Of a stretch of DNA of 64,000 bases, positions 47,801-57,408 are shown piece after piece. How positions within the stretch are numbered: the stretch's first letter is position 1; every line of letters starts with the position of its first letter. A program made the position numbers and the translations under genes. The DNA lies in NCBI GenBank assembly GCA_025617745.1, contig CM046857.1, positions 22,349,081-22,413,080 on the forward strand, written 5' to 3'. The notes beneath the pieces were generated by a model. It was not told the origin of the DNA. It saw only the letters and a program-made list of their open reading frames with translations, and ran no database searches. The DNA is from Heliocidaris erythrogramma. Its lineage: Eukaryota > Echinodermata > Echinoidea > Camarodonta > Echinometridae.

Positions 47801-50800
47801 CATAAAAATACTCCTTTGTAGGCACTTTGAGCATCCCCTGGGATGGATATGTGCGCAATATAAATGTAGCTATTATCATTATCATTATCATTATCATAAC
47901 AAATGTAGATGCTTTAGCTCATAATAAAATGGCGCAGTGTGCTTACTGAGTCTCTAATTTGTTCCAGCAACTGCAAAATATCAGGAATTATCAATACCAC
48001 TTTATAAATAAAAACTAAAATTCATGTTTGAGGGCTAAATTGGACTTGTCTCATTTTACGCATTGTACAAACCTTATGTTTTGCTGTTGGTTGTTGTTAT
48101 GGGAGTTTTTGCACTGGGCTCTATTCAAAGTTTTGGGGTTAAATATTTCCAGCCCAATCTTTTTTAGTCTTCAAAAGTGTATGAGCTATATAGAAAGGGT
48201 TAACATTTGCTTTTATAAAATATGATCTTCATTAACAGAAAACAGAATCCAGCCCCTTTTCGTGTGGTAAGTATCTTCACCTACATGTACTTACAAACAA
48301 ATGGCATGATAAACAATAATGCCAAGGGTTTAACCACATTGACATGTTACATAAATGAACAGCCCTTCACAATTTTAGTACCGTAATCTAAGTGCACGCG
48401 CATTTTTGTGGTGGACGTGCTACTTGCTCAACATGTGAAATCACACTGGAGTGCGCATCATGGTGCGTACACAGTGACCAGTGACACAAGGCCATTTGTA
48501 CTTGGTACATACATGTATGAACTTTATCTGCACCTGTGAAAATTGTAATGGTACGAACTTGCTTGTTCCATTCAGCTTTATCAAATATACCCGTTCAATG
48601 ATCAATTTCACCTTGAAGAACAGCATGAACGGTGATGACTCTTTGAACTAACCCAAGACATCCATACATCACTTTGTAATTGATCTTTCCTTAATGAATG
48701 TCTGCGTACATTACCACATACTAGTATACAGACAGGATGTGAGACTTCTAAATGTATCAATGGGTAGTACATGGCACAGAGCCAAGCACTAGAAATAGTC
48801 AATGTCATTCTTACTTCACTGGGTAATTATTAGAAACTATATTAGGTCTATTTAATGTGAGCATGAGAATCCTTTAATGGGTTACGTGGGGATTTTGGAA
48901 AATATATCTTGACATACCAATTAGTAGTAAAACAAGATAAGTAGCGAAGGAAATTTCTTTTTCTTAATTAAGATTTCAGGAATCCCAACCTTCTATGGAA
49001 TTTTTAAAATAGCTTTTAAGAAATTACCAAGATATTTTGAGAATTCCACTTCCAGACTGGATATGTGAAAGTTGGATAAAGTTAATTATAGTATCTCCAT
49101 CTTAATCTTATGGAATAGCATTGTCATCATCCATTCAGATGAACAAGAGTATGCAATCATGGAGTTGATTTTAACCGATATGCCATCTTTCAAGCGACAG
49201 TGGCCTGCTCCAAAAACAGATGAAAAGATTTTCCGCTAGTCCTACTAGAACAAGCATATAATTATATCGTTCAGCTAATATTCAGATCCTCAGACAAAGA
49301 CTTTCTGTGGCCTTTGCCAGCTTGTATCCCAACCCGTAAGTTCGAGCCCATCTCTGCTGTGGAACTAACTTCAACTGGGCCCCGTTTCATAAAACTTATC
49401 GATAAAAAGTTACGATAATTGTTATAAGCTACTGCAATCATTGCATTTGATTGGCTGTGAGCAATTTTGTTATAGAAGTGTAGCAGTTGTCATTGACAAC
49501 CAGGTAAAATGAAACAGGACCCATTCAAGCAGACAAGAGATTCTGGGCTCATGCTGATGTACTTTCATCCTTTCCTTACGTCCCTGCTGGATGTTTCCCA
49601 TCTCCGTTGCATCACTACAACCCTATTTTCCTTTACCTACATGCACACATATCTATTACTCAATTCCTTTTCTTCCCCAATTCCTTTTCTTCCCTCCCTC
49701 TCTCTTCTCTATTAACCTGTATTATTAACCCTATCAGACATCTGAGCAGGGCAATTTTAACTCTTTCTCGCCCAATTTTGACCGGTCAATTTTTTTCCTG
49801 TATTGCCCGCTCAGAAAAGTCAATGGCAAAATGCGTGTTAAACTAGCGGGCAATAACGTACAGCCAACATCCGAGTATTTGTTATTTTCATCAACATTTT
49901 TGATACGCCAAATTCCCGCGGAGCTCGCTCGCTGCATTACCGGTACTACATTGGTTTGTACGTAGAACTAGCAAACGATCGTGGGCGTACTCATGATTCA
50001 GCAAATAATGCCACGACGAAGATATAAATAGAACCATTAATCAAATTGAATTACCATACCCATTGTCCTTACATAATGCAGTATCCTGAAAGTTGGCATG
50101 CGCCAATAGAACAGTAGAACACACGCACCAGCCACAATTGCTTTATGGTCAATTTTTTGATGCAAAACAAGTTCTTGACTTCAGCCCTGGACCAAACACC
50201 ACACCTAACCCTGAACTTTATCTACAACCTAATCCAGGCATGATAGTGGCATACCAAAAAAAAATCTACGTTTCCGGGGTCCAGGGGCGGAGCCCCTGGT
50301 GGGGGTCAGGGGGCAAAGCCCCTTGGAGCCCCTGCACTTTTGCTCTTTCATGAGCACATTTAAAGGTGTCTAGAAGGCCTTTTTGGAAATTTTTATATAA
50401 CTGTAAAGGAAAATCACTGGGTAGTTTCCAACTTACATTAGGTTGGATGGACCGATGTACGTACATGTACGATGTAAATCCACATGATGATAGAGCAAGT
50501 ACAAAACAGCTGAGCCGCGTGCCTGGGCAGGCGGCAGCCGCTGACCTGGGCTGAATATATAGCGTCGCGAGTAAACAAACGCATGCTGTTCCGTTTATGT
50601 TACGTTGCTATCGATAAAATTCGGCCAAAATAAAATCTACCCCAGTCACTACCTTGCTTCACGTACACGTGTGCACCACACGTATGCAATGCTACACAAA
50701 ACGAATCACTTGCAGGCGAGCCAGCACAAAAAAACAACGCTTACATACAGGTACAACCGACATACGAATCGCCCCAAATCTCATATCAACCACAAATTAT

Positions 50801-53800
50801 TCGACCACAACAAAATCTTTTTTTTTAAACAGGATCGTTTATTACAATCGGGGAAAAATGCCCAAAAATCGAGATCATTGTCAGGAAAAGAAAAAAAATC
50901 GGAATTCCGATCTAAATCGGAAGAATATCATGCCTGAACCTAATCGCAATGCAAGGCCTAGCTCTCGATACCTTCAGACGAAATCAAGCCTGAAACCAAA
51001 GTTGGAACACAGCCAAAAAACCTCCCAAGTCACAGATTTAATCCAAACAAAGGGTTTACAATTACGCTAGAGCGGCGTTATAATTTGGTCCCGTCTGAAC
51101 CTAGCACCTTATTTTAGGAGAATAAATGCCTTGTAACAGTAGAGGATCAGAGTGCTACCCTTTCCCTTCTGCACACAGAAATGACTCATATTTCTCAGAA
51201 TTTTTGCGTGTTAATGACAGTTCAAAGACAAACAGTGGGGCACTGCAGACTGCTGGGTAGAATTTATTCTACTTCAGAAGAACGACCTTCTTTGTGACCT
51301 TCCAACATTAATCATAGCTGCGGGGAGCTATACAGCTCGTTCACACTGTAGGGTTTGTCCCCAGTTCCAATGTGCTAGCGTAAACTGCTGGACTTATATC
51401 TTTCCAGTATTACATGACATGCAGAGTGCATATAGCACTTATATTCATCTCTAATTTCATGCATATTGACACTCTTATGTCCTTTGACCTTTGACCTCCT
51501 AAACCCAAACTCCAAGCACTTTGTCTCACTATTCATAACTTTCATATTCCTTGTCCGATCTCCTTCTCTGACCTTTCTGCTTCCTTTCAGAGCAACTTGC
51601 GATTACTGTTGGATTTCCGTTTAATCATACTCACATTTGGGAGGCGATGTTGGGTAATCGTCCTTGAAAATCATTCTCAGCTTATACAGGCCGTCTTCCC
51701 AAGGAGTCTGTGGTGCAACAAATAGAAAATCATTTGAGGTATTTAGAGCACATGATGCATTAGCCTGTTTTAGTTCAGTTCACACTTGATAAAATATCTT
51801 GAAATTGAACCTCTACTCTCAAAATTTGACGATAGAACATGCATTAGAATGATTTGAACAGAACCGCATACAAATTGCTGTGAATCATCATCACTTAATC
51901 TCATTCATCTTTTTACATTTCTTCTTTAGAAATGCACATTTTGTAGCTTGTGCATCAAATAAATTTTCATGTACTTCTTCAGCCTCAATGTTTATGAAAT
52001 TAAAACAATTCATCAGTTGGCAAACATGAAGAAGTTATAATGCACAACAGAACTAGGCCCTCTTGCATCTAGACCTGCATTTAAATGCAAGAGGCCCCTA
52101 GTCTATCAAACATTGTTCCATATAGGAGGACACCAGTATCCTAAGCTTGTAATGAACCCATGCCATAAGAAGTCTTGTGTGAAGCCATGGATTACAGTTA
52201 TTTCCTTTCTCATGCTCTTTCACACCAGCTACAAAATATCCTTGTGTGGCTGGCAGAAGCGCGTTAACACACACACATGCCATAAAGCAAATTTCTGGTA
52301 ACCTGTTTCTAAGGTTTTGATTGCTCTATGCATGCCCCACCATTTTTTAATCATGACAGGGATTTCTCCCTTTATCGACTGATAAAAAAGTGAAAATGGA
52401 TGGTAATTACCTAATTTTAGTAGTTTCGGATCAAATAAAGCACACATTGTTTTAATGTTACGGTTATTTTAGTGCTAATGACCTTCTGCCAGCCACTATA
52501 CAATGTACAGTCTTTAAAATTTCAAATACTGTGGGAATATCAAAGAATTACATTACAAAAATATATTTGAGGTGATCACCTCTTGGTATCATTTTCTTTG
52601 GAAGTAGCAACTCCATGTATCCTTAACTTCACCACACTAAAAGCCACATCTTTCTAGCTATTTATGTATGGAAGTAGAATGTTCATCTTGAAAGTCGTTA
52701 TCTGCATGAGACATCCTGTTACACTGCATTCCCATTTAGCACCAACATCCTTCTTCTTCAAAATGAAGCTACATATATAGAAAACCTATAATACTGAAAG
52801 TGATATACTTACACTGTTCTTTCCTGGAATTGCTGTTGGTTGAAGGATGCATGCATGCATGCATGCATGTGTGTGCGGGGGGCAGGAGAAGAACACAAAA
52901 AAAAGAAGATTAATCATTGGTGAATGGTGCATAAATATCAAATATCAAATAAAATTATACTCATTTTTCCAACATTTGTCTTCACATCTCATTAAGAAAG
53001 GCCTGTCTTTTTTTCTGTGTTTCTGGAAATGATTGTTTTGTTGTTTTCTGTTTTTGTTCGTTGTTGTTCTTTTGTATAGAAAGAACTTAGAAAAAAGTCA
53101 ATCCTGAGGCCAAAAGTTTGATTTCTTAACACAACATGATATCCTTTTCTAACCCATTTGTGATATCACATTATTTCATCTAACATGCTGTCTAAAAAGA
53201 GGTATACCTGATAGATTACCATAAAGCATGGTCAGACCTGAGCTCTGCCATAGTTTCAGACCACAAGTCATGTGACTCACTTACAATTGTTCTAACCCAG
53301 TAGTTCTTAATCGGGGGTTCATGGCTCCCAAGCTGGTCATTTTGGGTCTCCTTTCAGGATAACAACTGTCTTTTTCAGATTCATTTCACTGTATTGACTG
53401 TGTATTGGCAGACATTTTTTTCAATTAAAGCCATTACGTATTTCAGTTTGGGTGCTCAGATTAAAGTAGTTATCCAAAGAAAATCACAAATATGGCAATT
53501 AATGTATCACTAGAAACTGGGAAGCTTACAGATGGCAATCGTATAAGTTTTATGTCAACTGTGTATCTGATGATTATAAAAACAACATAAATAAAAGCTC
53601 TTCTCAGCATCTGGAATATCCGAGGAATCGCCAGAAATATAGCGATGTTTTGATGTCGTCACACTAGGGACCAATCCTGCTTAAGCAGACGACGTCCTAT
53701 AATGAATGAACGTAATTGCAATGCAATTATTTATCAAATTATAAAGAGTTTGGTATATTTAAACATGATCTTATTTCACACCATTCTAAAAGGGAAAGTG

Positions 53801-56800
53801 AAACTGATTCTGATAACTAAAACCGTTTGATTGTAAATACACAGGAGAAGGGTCAATGATCAATGAAATAAACCCCACTTTCAAATTGAAAAGCCCTCCG
53901 AATAATAGCACGGATGGTATTCGTTCCCTCTTGAAACGCCGAACATGCCCCGGTGCAAGCAGCTGAAAATACAATGGCGTCTTATTTTGTTTATAAGTGA
54001 CCGATTCCTTTATTTTTTTAACGCTGCATTTTTCATCAAAATAATACCATACACGAAGTTAAGAGTGAGGCAACAGACTAACATTAAGACTGACGCTAGT
54101 CAAGTAAGAGAAATACATGTAAGTGAAGAGGAAATGACAAAACAGGCACTGAAAAATGTGTAAGATGGTATGGGACATCGTCTGCTTAGACAGGACTGGT
54201 CCCTGGTGTGTCGTCACACATCTCAGCAGCGTTCGAGGAGCTCTTCAGCTGCTATATCGGGGGCTGTATTTTACTGTTTTATAATTGATAATAATCATTA
54301 CTTCAAATGTTTCCAAGCGTTGAATTGGATAACCTTGTTTAATATATGCCATCTATGCAATAATAAGTATTAAGCCAATATTTATTTTGATGGAATTTTC
54401 TTGTAATGTGATCTTTAATGACCAAGAGCACTGACAGGGTCATGGGACCATAAATGGTAAGAACCACTGCTTATTCATTGAGGTTTAATTTAACCTCAAA
54501 TGCTGAATTCTGTGGCCCATATCCTGAACTCCGGTTTAACTTAAACTCCAGTCTAAGTTAAACCAGAGTTTAATTAAAACTGAATTAAGCTGCAAGTCCA
54601 GTCTAAATTTCTGTACAAAGTTAAACCACACTAGACCGGAGTTTAAGTTAAACCAGAGTTCAGCATGTGATTTTCTAAAACTCTGGTTTAAAGGGCAGGT
54701 TTAGATTGGGTTGTAACCACATTTATACCATGGTTTAAGCTACATGTAAACCGGAGTTCAGAATACGGGCCTGTGATTTTTGAGCTTTGCAATAGACCGC
54801 TTCGGTAATGTATGCAAATTTTATACACACCTTTCAAAAAAAAGGTTGTTTTTGACAACCTGAAAGCTTGTTGGAGGCTTTCCAGACATAGCAACAAATA
54901 ATGTATGCAAACTGGATTCCAAGCATTGAGGCTCATTTATAAAAAGCAGGTTAATGGAATAGCTCATCACTAGGTGCTCAGCGAATATATGTGCATAAAT
55001 ACATACATTACAGAAGCGGTCTATTGGAGGCATTTATCAACAAATAAATGTACCTCAAGGGTACACATTTAATTTTAACCATTAACAGAAATGATCACAA
55101 GTGAAAAGAGCTGTTACTTACCACACTCCCAGTTCATGAGATTTAATGTACCATCAGCATTCTTGGTTGGCTTTGCTACGAACCCCTGTAGGTATAAACA
55201 AAGAAAAGTAGAAAACACACAATATGATCATTATCCCATCCATGTTATCATTACATATCATCTGGGCAATTTCAGAAGGTTCAAGAAACAAGAGCCCCAG
55301 GGGCACGGCGCTCACCTGAGGTGGATCAATTCACATCTGGTGCATGTTATCTCTTGCACATGAACAACTTTCATTCTTCATCTATAGAGGTATCTCTATA
55401 CACAATACCAAGTCTGAGCTTCCTACCAAGTTCGGTTAAATTCCAATCATGGGTTTTGGAGAAGAAGCTGAAAATGTAAAAAGTTTATGGATGGCGGACA
55501 ACTTGCCCCACACCCCCCCCCCCCCCCCCCTCCAGTATGTTACCCCCACAGACCCCCTATAGGGCCACCCAGAAAAAATTCATGAACATTTTTCGTCTAT
55601 AGAGGTATCTCCATACACAATACCAAGTCTGAGCTATTCCTGGTTCTGGAGAAGATGTTTGAAATTTACACAGCTTTTACAATTGGGGGCCCTCCCCCTG
55701 GGCCCCCTGGGGGCCACATGTACCATTTTAGCAACTTTGGATCCCCTACCCCTAAGGATGATTCCTACCAAGTTTGGTTGAATTCCGATCATGTGTTTTG
55801 GAGAAGAAGATCAGAATGTACATTTTGCCTGGCAGCGCCCCCCCCCCCTCCAGTATGTTACCCCAAAAGGCCCCTATAGGGCACTCAGAGAAATTTCATG
55901 AACAACATTCATTCTTCATCTATAGAGGCATCTCCATACACAATACCAAGTCTTAGCTATGCCTGGTTCTGGAGAAGAAGATGTTTGAAATTTACATAGC
56001 TTCTACAATTGGGGGCCTTCCCCCTGGCCCCCCCCCCCGGGGCCACAGGTACCATTTTAGCAACTTTGGGTCCCCTACCCTAAGGATGATTCCTACCAAG
56101 TTTGGTCGAATTCCGATCATGTGTTTTGGAGAAGAAGATCAGAATGTACATTTTGCCTGGCAGCGCCCCCCCCCCCCCCCCTCCAGTATGTTACCCCCAC
56201 AGGGCCCCTATAGGGCCACTCAGAGAAATTTCATGAACAACATTCATTCTTCATCTATAGAGGTATCTCCATACACAATACCAAGTCTGAGCTATGCCTG
56301 GTTCTGGAGAAGAAGATGTTTGAAATTTACATAGCTTTTACAATTGGGGGCCCTCCCCCTGGGCCCCCCTGGGGGCCACATGTACCATTTTAGCAACATT
56401 GGGTCCCCTACCCCTAAGGATGATTCCTACCAAGTTTGGTTGAATTCCGATCATGGGTTTTGGAGAAGAAGATGAAAATGTAAAAAGTTAACGGACGACG
56501 CACGACGCACGACGCACGTCTGACGACGGACGACGGACGACGGACAAATTTCCATCGCAATAGCTCACTCGAGCCTTAGGCTCAGGTGAGCTAAAAACTT
56601 AAATAGCTCTCTGGCTCCATTTCAAAGAATAAGAATGTTCTGAATTCTTTAAGGTCAAGATCATGAATGTACGATGTGGTAGGTACATCTTCTATAAACA
56701 ATGCATTCACAAATGTTTCGCAACATTAAAAAAATAATCTCAAAACTTTCTTTTTCCTTCACTATTAACATTTTCTAAAACTTTTACTTCTTTCTTTCAA

Positions 56801-57408
56801 ATATTTTTCTCTGTTTCTACTCATGCCAGCATTCTATTTATTCCTCTTGGAGAAACTTTATCCTGAAGATTTGTTACGTCAAAACAAAACTGACATGTAT
56901 TTTTGGCATATTGGAGCTTCAGATATAATAAACTTTTGGAAACAAATAACGAGAAGTGCCATCTGCAATGACCATACACCCATGGTTCTCGGCATTGCAA
57001 TATCAACCTTTCTGCTAATACTAATAGCAAGGGTGGGAGACTTCAGACAAAAATGTCAAGGGCAAATTCACCCCTAACAAGGGTACCGACAACTTAGGAT
57101 AATAAATATTTCAATGCCCACTTTCTTCCTCCCACCCCCACCTCTCTTGGAAATCATATTTACTCAATTTGGACCCCTAACTCTGTCAATGCATACTGGT
57201 ACTTTCAATTTACCAAACTGTGTTAGTCCTCTCAAATCACTCCTTTGGATGCTGCAAGCCATATTTTTCTCAATTTGGAATACATTTCCTGAAAGAAGCC
57301 TGCATACATGTACATTGACTTCAGTCTTCTCCCCATACTTACGAAAGGATGGTCTTTTCTCCAAGCTTTCCGCTCCTCAGACAGTCTTGTAATAGCGATA
57401 CCCGACAT
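35777..57408 (-). CDS. ube2i: SUMO-conjugating enzyme UBC9 (UBE2I), complete, 7 coding exons
   Basis: Seen: joining 57408-57343, 55185-55122, 52832-52813, 51707-51635, 43527-43418, 38118-38039 and 35870-35777 on the minus strand gives 507 nt, which is 168 codons plus TAG. All introns are GT-AG and all phases agree. The protein starts [17 protein letters not shown], has the E2 HPN motif at 83-85, the active-site Cys at 93 within GTVCLS, and Asp127 within DPAQAEAYT, numbered as in vertebrate UBC9. Known: UBC9 is the single E2 that takes SUMO from the SAE1/SAE2 E1 as a thioester and passes it to lysines, often in psiKxE sites, mainly in the nucleus. Odd: residue 138 is Ser where vertebrates have Cys, and ten residues follow the usual end. 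Nothing suggests a pseudogene: no stops, good splice sites, and substitutions that are mostly conservative. Introns of 1.1 to 8.1 kb hold most of the mobile elements listed here. Confidence 0.96.
36125..37715. mobile_element. Large TIR element with nested TTAA element, UBC9 intron 6
   Basis: TGTGACCCGACGCCTCAAAA at the left is mirrored by TTTTGAGGCGGCGGGTCACA at the right, with CCTACAATAAG continuing inside. The outer GTGCATT also pairs. The interior is mostly non-coding and is interrupted by the TTAA element at 36602-37533. The target duplication is not clear. Confidence 0.6.
36602..37533. mobile_element. TTAA-flanked element, copy 2 of 3
   Basis: About 930 bp flanked by TTAA (36598-36601 and 37534-37537), with ends AGTAGA and TCTACT. 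Its interior matches 15445-16290 and 53490-54410. It contains GTCGTCACAC, GCTTAAGCAGACGACGTCC and CATCGTCTGCTTAGACAGG, which pair as internal inverted repeats. Confidence 0.75.
38039..38118 (-). CDS. ube2i: UBC9 coding exon 6 (residues 112-137 plus two bases)
   Basis: The acceptor is TTCTTCAG and the donor GTAAGTAG. It encodes [20 protein letters not shown] then EAYTIY. Asp127, which helps activate the incoming lysine in characterised UBC9 proteins, is present. It ends in phase 2, and the split codon becomes Ser138. Confidence 0.95.
38254..40497 (+). mobile_element. Tandem-repeat element, family B, full length, with nested TA-flanked element
   Basis: It starts ACTAGAAATGTTCATTGCCG, has an early palindrome CATTGCCGCGCAATG and the motif TGTATCCCCCG. 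About eight units of roughly 180-190 bp follow, with ATGACCTTTGACCCTATAAA and CAGCATCACCAAAA in each. The end is CGGGGGATACAA^T. A 680-bp element interrupts it at 39434-40113. It lies in UBC9 intron 5. There is no GGAC run, unlike families A and C. Confidence 0.8.
39434..40113. mobile_element. TA-flanked TIR element nested in family B
   Basis: The ends are AGCCTGAGTC and GACTCAGGCT, with TA on both sides (39432-39433 and 40114-40115). The next ~50 bases inside each end are also inverted but diverged (ATTCGATCGAA-type motifs). A TA duplication fits Tc1/mariner-like elements. No transposase is seen. Confidence 0.7.
41153..41479. mobile_element. TTAA-flanked MITE, UBC9 intron 5
   Basis: The ends AGGGAGCGACAAGTC and, inward from the right, AGGGAGTGGCAAGTC continue for about 30 bp as imperfect inverted repeats. 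TTAA lies at 41149-41152 and 41480-41483. 327 bp. Confidence 0.7.
41794..42472 (+). mobile_element. Tandem-repeat element, family C
   Basis: It starts ACTAGAAATAACACTG, then AATACCCCCGCC. About 3.5 units of ~161 bp follow, each with GAGGAAGTAGTTCGATCCGC and TACCATGGCAACGCAG. Then (GACC)n and the end GGCGGGGGTATAAAA^T. It lies in UBC9 intron 5. Confidence 0.75.
43418..43527 (-). CDS. ube2i: UBC9 coding exon 5 with catalytic Cys93 (residues 75-111)
   Basis: The acceptor is CTTGCAG and the donor GTAATGC. It carries [14 protein letters not shown], which holds the HPN motif (83-85) and the thioester-forming Cys93, followed by [14 protein letters not shown]. It is the longest coding exon and ends in phase 0. 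Confidence 0.96.
43611..44359. mobile_element. piggyBac-like MITE, UBC9 intron 4
   Basis: A TTAA duplication (43607-43610 and 44360-44363), with ends CCCTAATAG and CTATTAGGG leading into G- and C-rich hairpins (GGCTGATTCCGCCCCCCC at the left, GGGCGGAATCCGCCCCCC at the right). TTAA followed by CCC is the piggyBac signature. The interior is AT-rich with no transposase. Confidence 0.75.
44514..45502 (+). mobile_element. Tandem-repeat element, family A, full length
   Basis: It begins ACTAGATGAATGGAATTTAT then GCCTCCGCC. It holds about four units with TGACCTTTGACCTTGAGACC and CATATGCATACATGGGCC, then (GGAC)n and GGCGGAGGCATAAAAA. It splits a dispersed repeat whose other copy (31470-31730) shows the empty-site order, again with insertion at A^T. 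Confidence 0.8.
45535..45816 (+). mobile_element. Partial copy of family A tandem-repeat element
   Basis: One and a half units plus (GGAC)n ending at GACCCGAAAA. It lacks the 5' end and the terminal hairpin. The host motif GCATTCATGC occurs on both sides (about 45525 and 45818), which suggests a local duplication or a short-homology deletion. Confidence 0.6.
46460..47900 (+). mobile_element. SINE of the same type, split by a tandem-repeat element
   Basis: The 5' part (46460-46631) has a degenerate tRNA-like head (GGTGTCGTGG), then the shared body motif ATTTGCCACTCTCCACCCAG. The 3' part resumes at 47809 and ends in an (ATTATC)n tail at about 47873-47898. The 1177 bases between are one whole tandem-repeat element, so the SINE is older. 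It lies in UBC9 intron 4. Confidence 0.65.
46632..47808 (+). mobile_element. Tandem-repeat element, family A, full length, inside a SINE
   Basis: The 5' end CAAGATGAATG leads to the sub-terminal motif TATGCCTCCGCC. Six tandem units of about 165-175 bp follow, with GTGACCTCTGACCTTTGACC and TACTGGTACCAAGTTTGAAG in most units. Then come (GGAC)n, a hairpin around CCTTCGGTGGGCGGAGG, and the end GGCATAAAAA. No target duplication is visible. The host reads GAGTAA^TACTCC across the insertion. No open frame is present. Confidence 0.8.
47901..51634. other. UBC9 intron 4, unique part
   Basis: Mostly unassigned. A GC-rich palindromic cluster lies at 50276-50332 (CAGGGGCGGAGCCCCTG, then GGGGGCAAAGCCCC). 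A CAGGGCCC MITE lies at 49376-49523. No nested gene recognised. Confidence 0.45.
49376..49523. mobile_element. CAGGGCCC-type MITE, UBC9 intron 4
   Basis: TGGGCCCCGTTTCATAAA at the left and TGAAACAGGACCCA at the right. The interior is like that at 31900-32049. Confidence 0.65.
51635..51707 (-). CDS. ube2i: UBC9 coding exon 4 (residues 51-74 plus one base)
   Basis: The acceptor is CACCACAG and the donor GTGAGTAT. It encodes [20 protein letters not shown] then SPPK, the central beta-meander of the E2 fold. It ends with T, the first base of the Cys75 codon completed by the next exon. Confidence 0.95.
52050..52102. repeat. Short palindrome, UBC9 intron 3
   Basis: ACTAGGCCCTCTTGCAT pairs with ATGCAAGAGGCCCCTAGT around a short centre. 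Confidence 0.6.
52241..52497. mobile_element. TIR element with GGCTGGCAGAAG ends, UBC9 intron 3
   Basis: GTGGCTGGCAGAAGCGCGTT at the left pairs with AATGACCTTCTGCCAGCCAC at the right. 257 bp. The ends resemble the short hairpins at 32178-32242 and 34464-34530. Confidence 0.6.
52813..52832 (-). CDS. ube2i: UBC9 micro-exon 3, 20 nt (residues 44-50)
   Basis: Twenty bases between a CCAACAG acceptor and a GTAAGTAT donor. With the preceding G they read A-I-P-G-K-N-S, exactly the loop expected between NWEC and TPWE in UBC9. Skipping it would delete 20 nt and shift the frame, so it must be included for a working enzyme. It is too short for ORF-based prediction and was found from the missing AIPGK motif. 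Confidence 0.92.
52848..52876 (+). repeat. (GCAT)n beside UBC9 micro-exon 3
   Basis: GCATGCATGCATGCATGCAT then TGTGTGCGGGG, starting 16 bases from the micro-exon 3' acceptor, that is, within the intron just upstream of the 20-nt exon on the minus strand. Confidence 0.85.
53465..54414. mobile_element. TTAA-flanked element, copy 3 of 3, UBC9 intron 2
   Basis: 950 bp with TTAA at 53461-53464 and 54415-54418. The right end reads AGATCACATTACAAGAAAAT inward, resembling the left end AGTAGTTATCCAAAGAAAAT. It is about 95 percent like copy 2 by eye. No coding frame. Confidence 0.75.
54512..54771. mobile_element. TIR MITE rich in AACTCCGGTTTAA motifs, UBC9 intron 2
   Basis: GGCCCATATCCTGAACTCCG and, inward from the right, GGCCCGTATTCTGAACTCCG. 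CTGTG flanks both sides if the outer G belongs to the target. The motif AGTTTAAGTTAAACCAGAGTT and its complement recur internally. Confidence 0.7.
54790..55027. mobile_element. TA-type MITE, inverted copy 2, UBC9 intron 2
   Basis: The ends CAATAGACCGCTTCGGTAAT and, inward from the right, CAATAGACCGCTTCTGTAAT. The interior is the reverse complement of 5768-6000 with diverged ends. The target duplication is not clear. Confidence 0.7.
55122..55185 (-). CDS. ube2i: UBC9 coding exon 2 (residues 23-43 plus one base)
   Basis: Preceded by a CTACAG acceptor and followed by GTAAGTAAC. It encodes [20 protein letters not shown] then Cys, matching the first beta strands of the E2 fold. It ends with one base of the next codon (phase 1). 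Confidence 0.95.
55287..56597 (+). mobile_element. Tandem-repeat element, family D
   Basis: It starts AACAAGAGCCCCAGGGGC, which includes a 10-bp palindrome, then GCTCACCTGAG (55310-55320). About 3.5 long units follow, with CATACACAATACCAAGTCTG and CTACCAAGTTTGGT in each. A (GACGAC)-rich tract follows, and the end is CTCAGGTGAGCTAAAAA (56581-56597). It lies in UBC9 intron 1. Poly-C runs differ in length between units. Confidence 0.75.
57343..57408 (-). CDS. ube2i: UBC9 coding exon 1 (residues 1-22)
   Basis: ATG at 57408-57406, context CAAAATGTC. It encodes the N-terminal helix ending [10 protein letters not shown], with the conserved basic patch including Arg13 and Lys14 that contacts SUMO and E1. 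The donor is GTAAGT (57342-57337), phase 0. A CAG lies four bases before the ATG, so the exon could begin there after an untranslated first exon. No pyrimidine tract precedes it, so a contiguous 5' UTR is equally possible. Confidence 0.95.

Noticed and set aside
50276-50332. GC-rich GGGGCGGAGCCCCTGG cluster as a terminator or gene end
   Set aside because: This type of palindromic phrase is widespread repeat sequence. It lies within a UBC9 intron with no gene attached.
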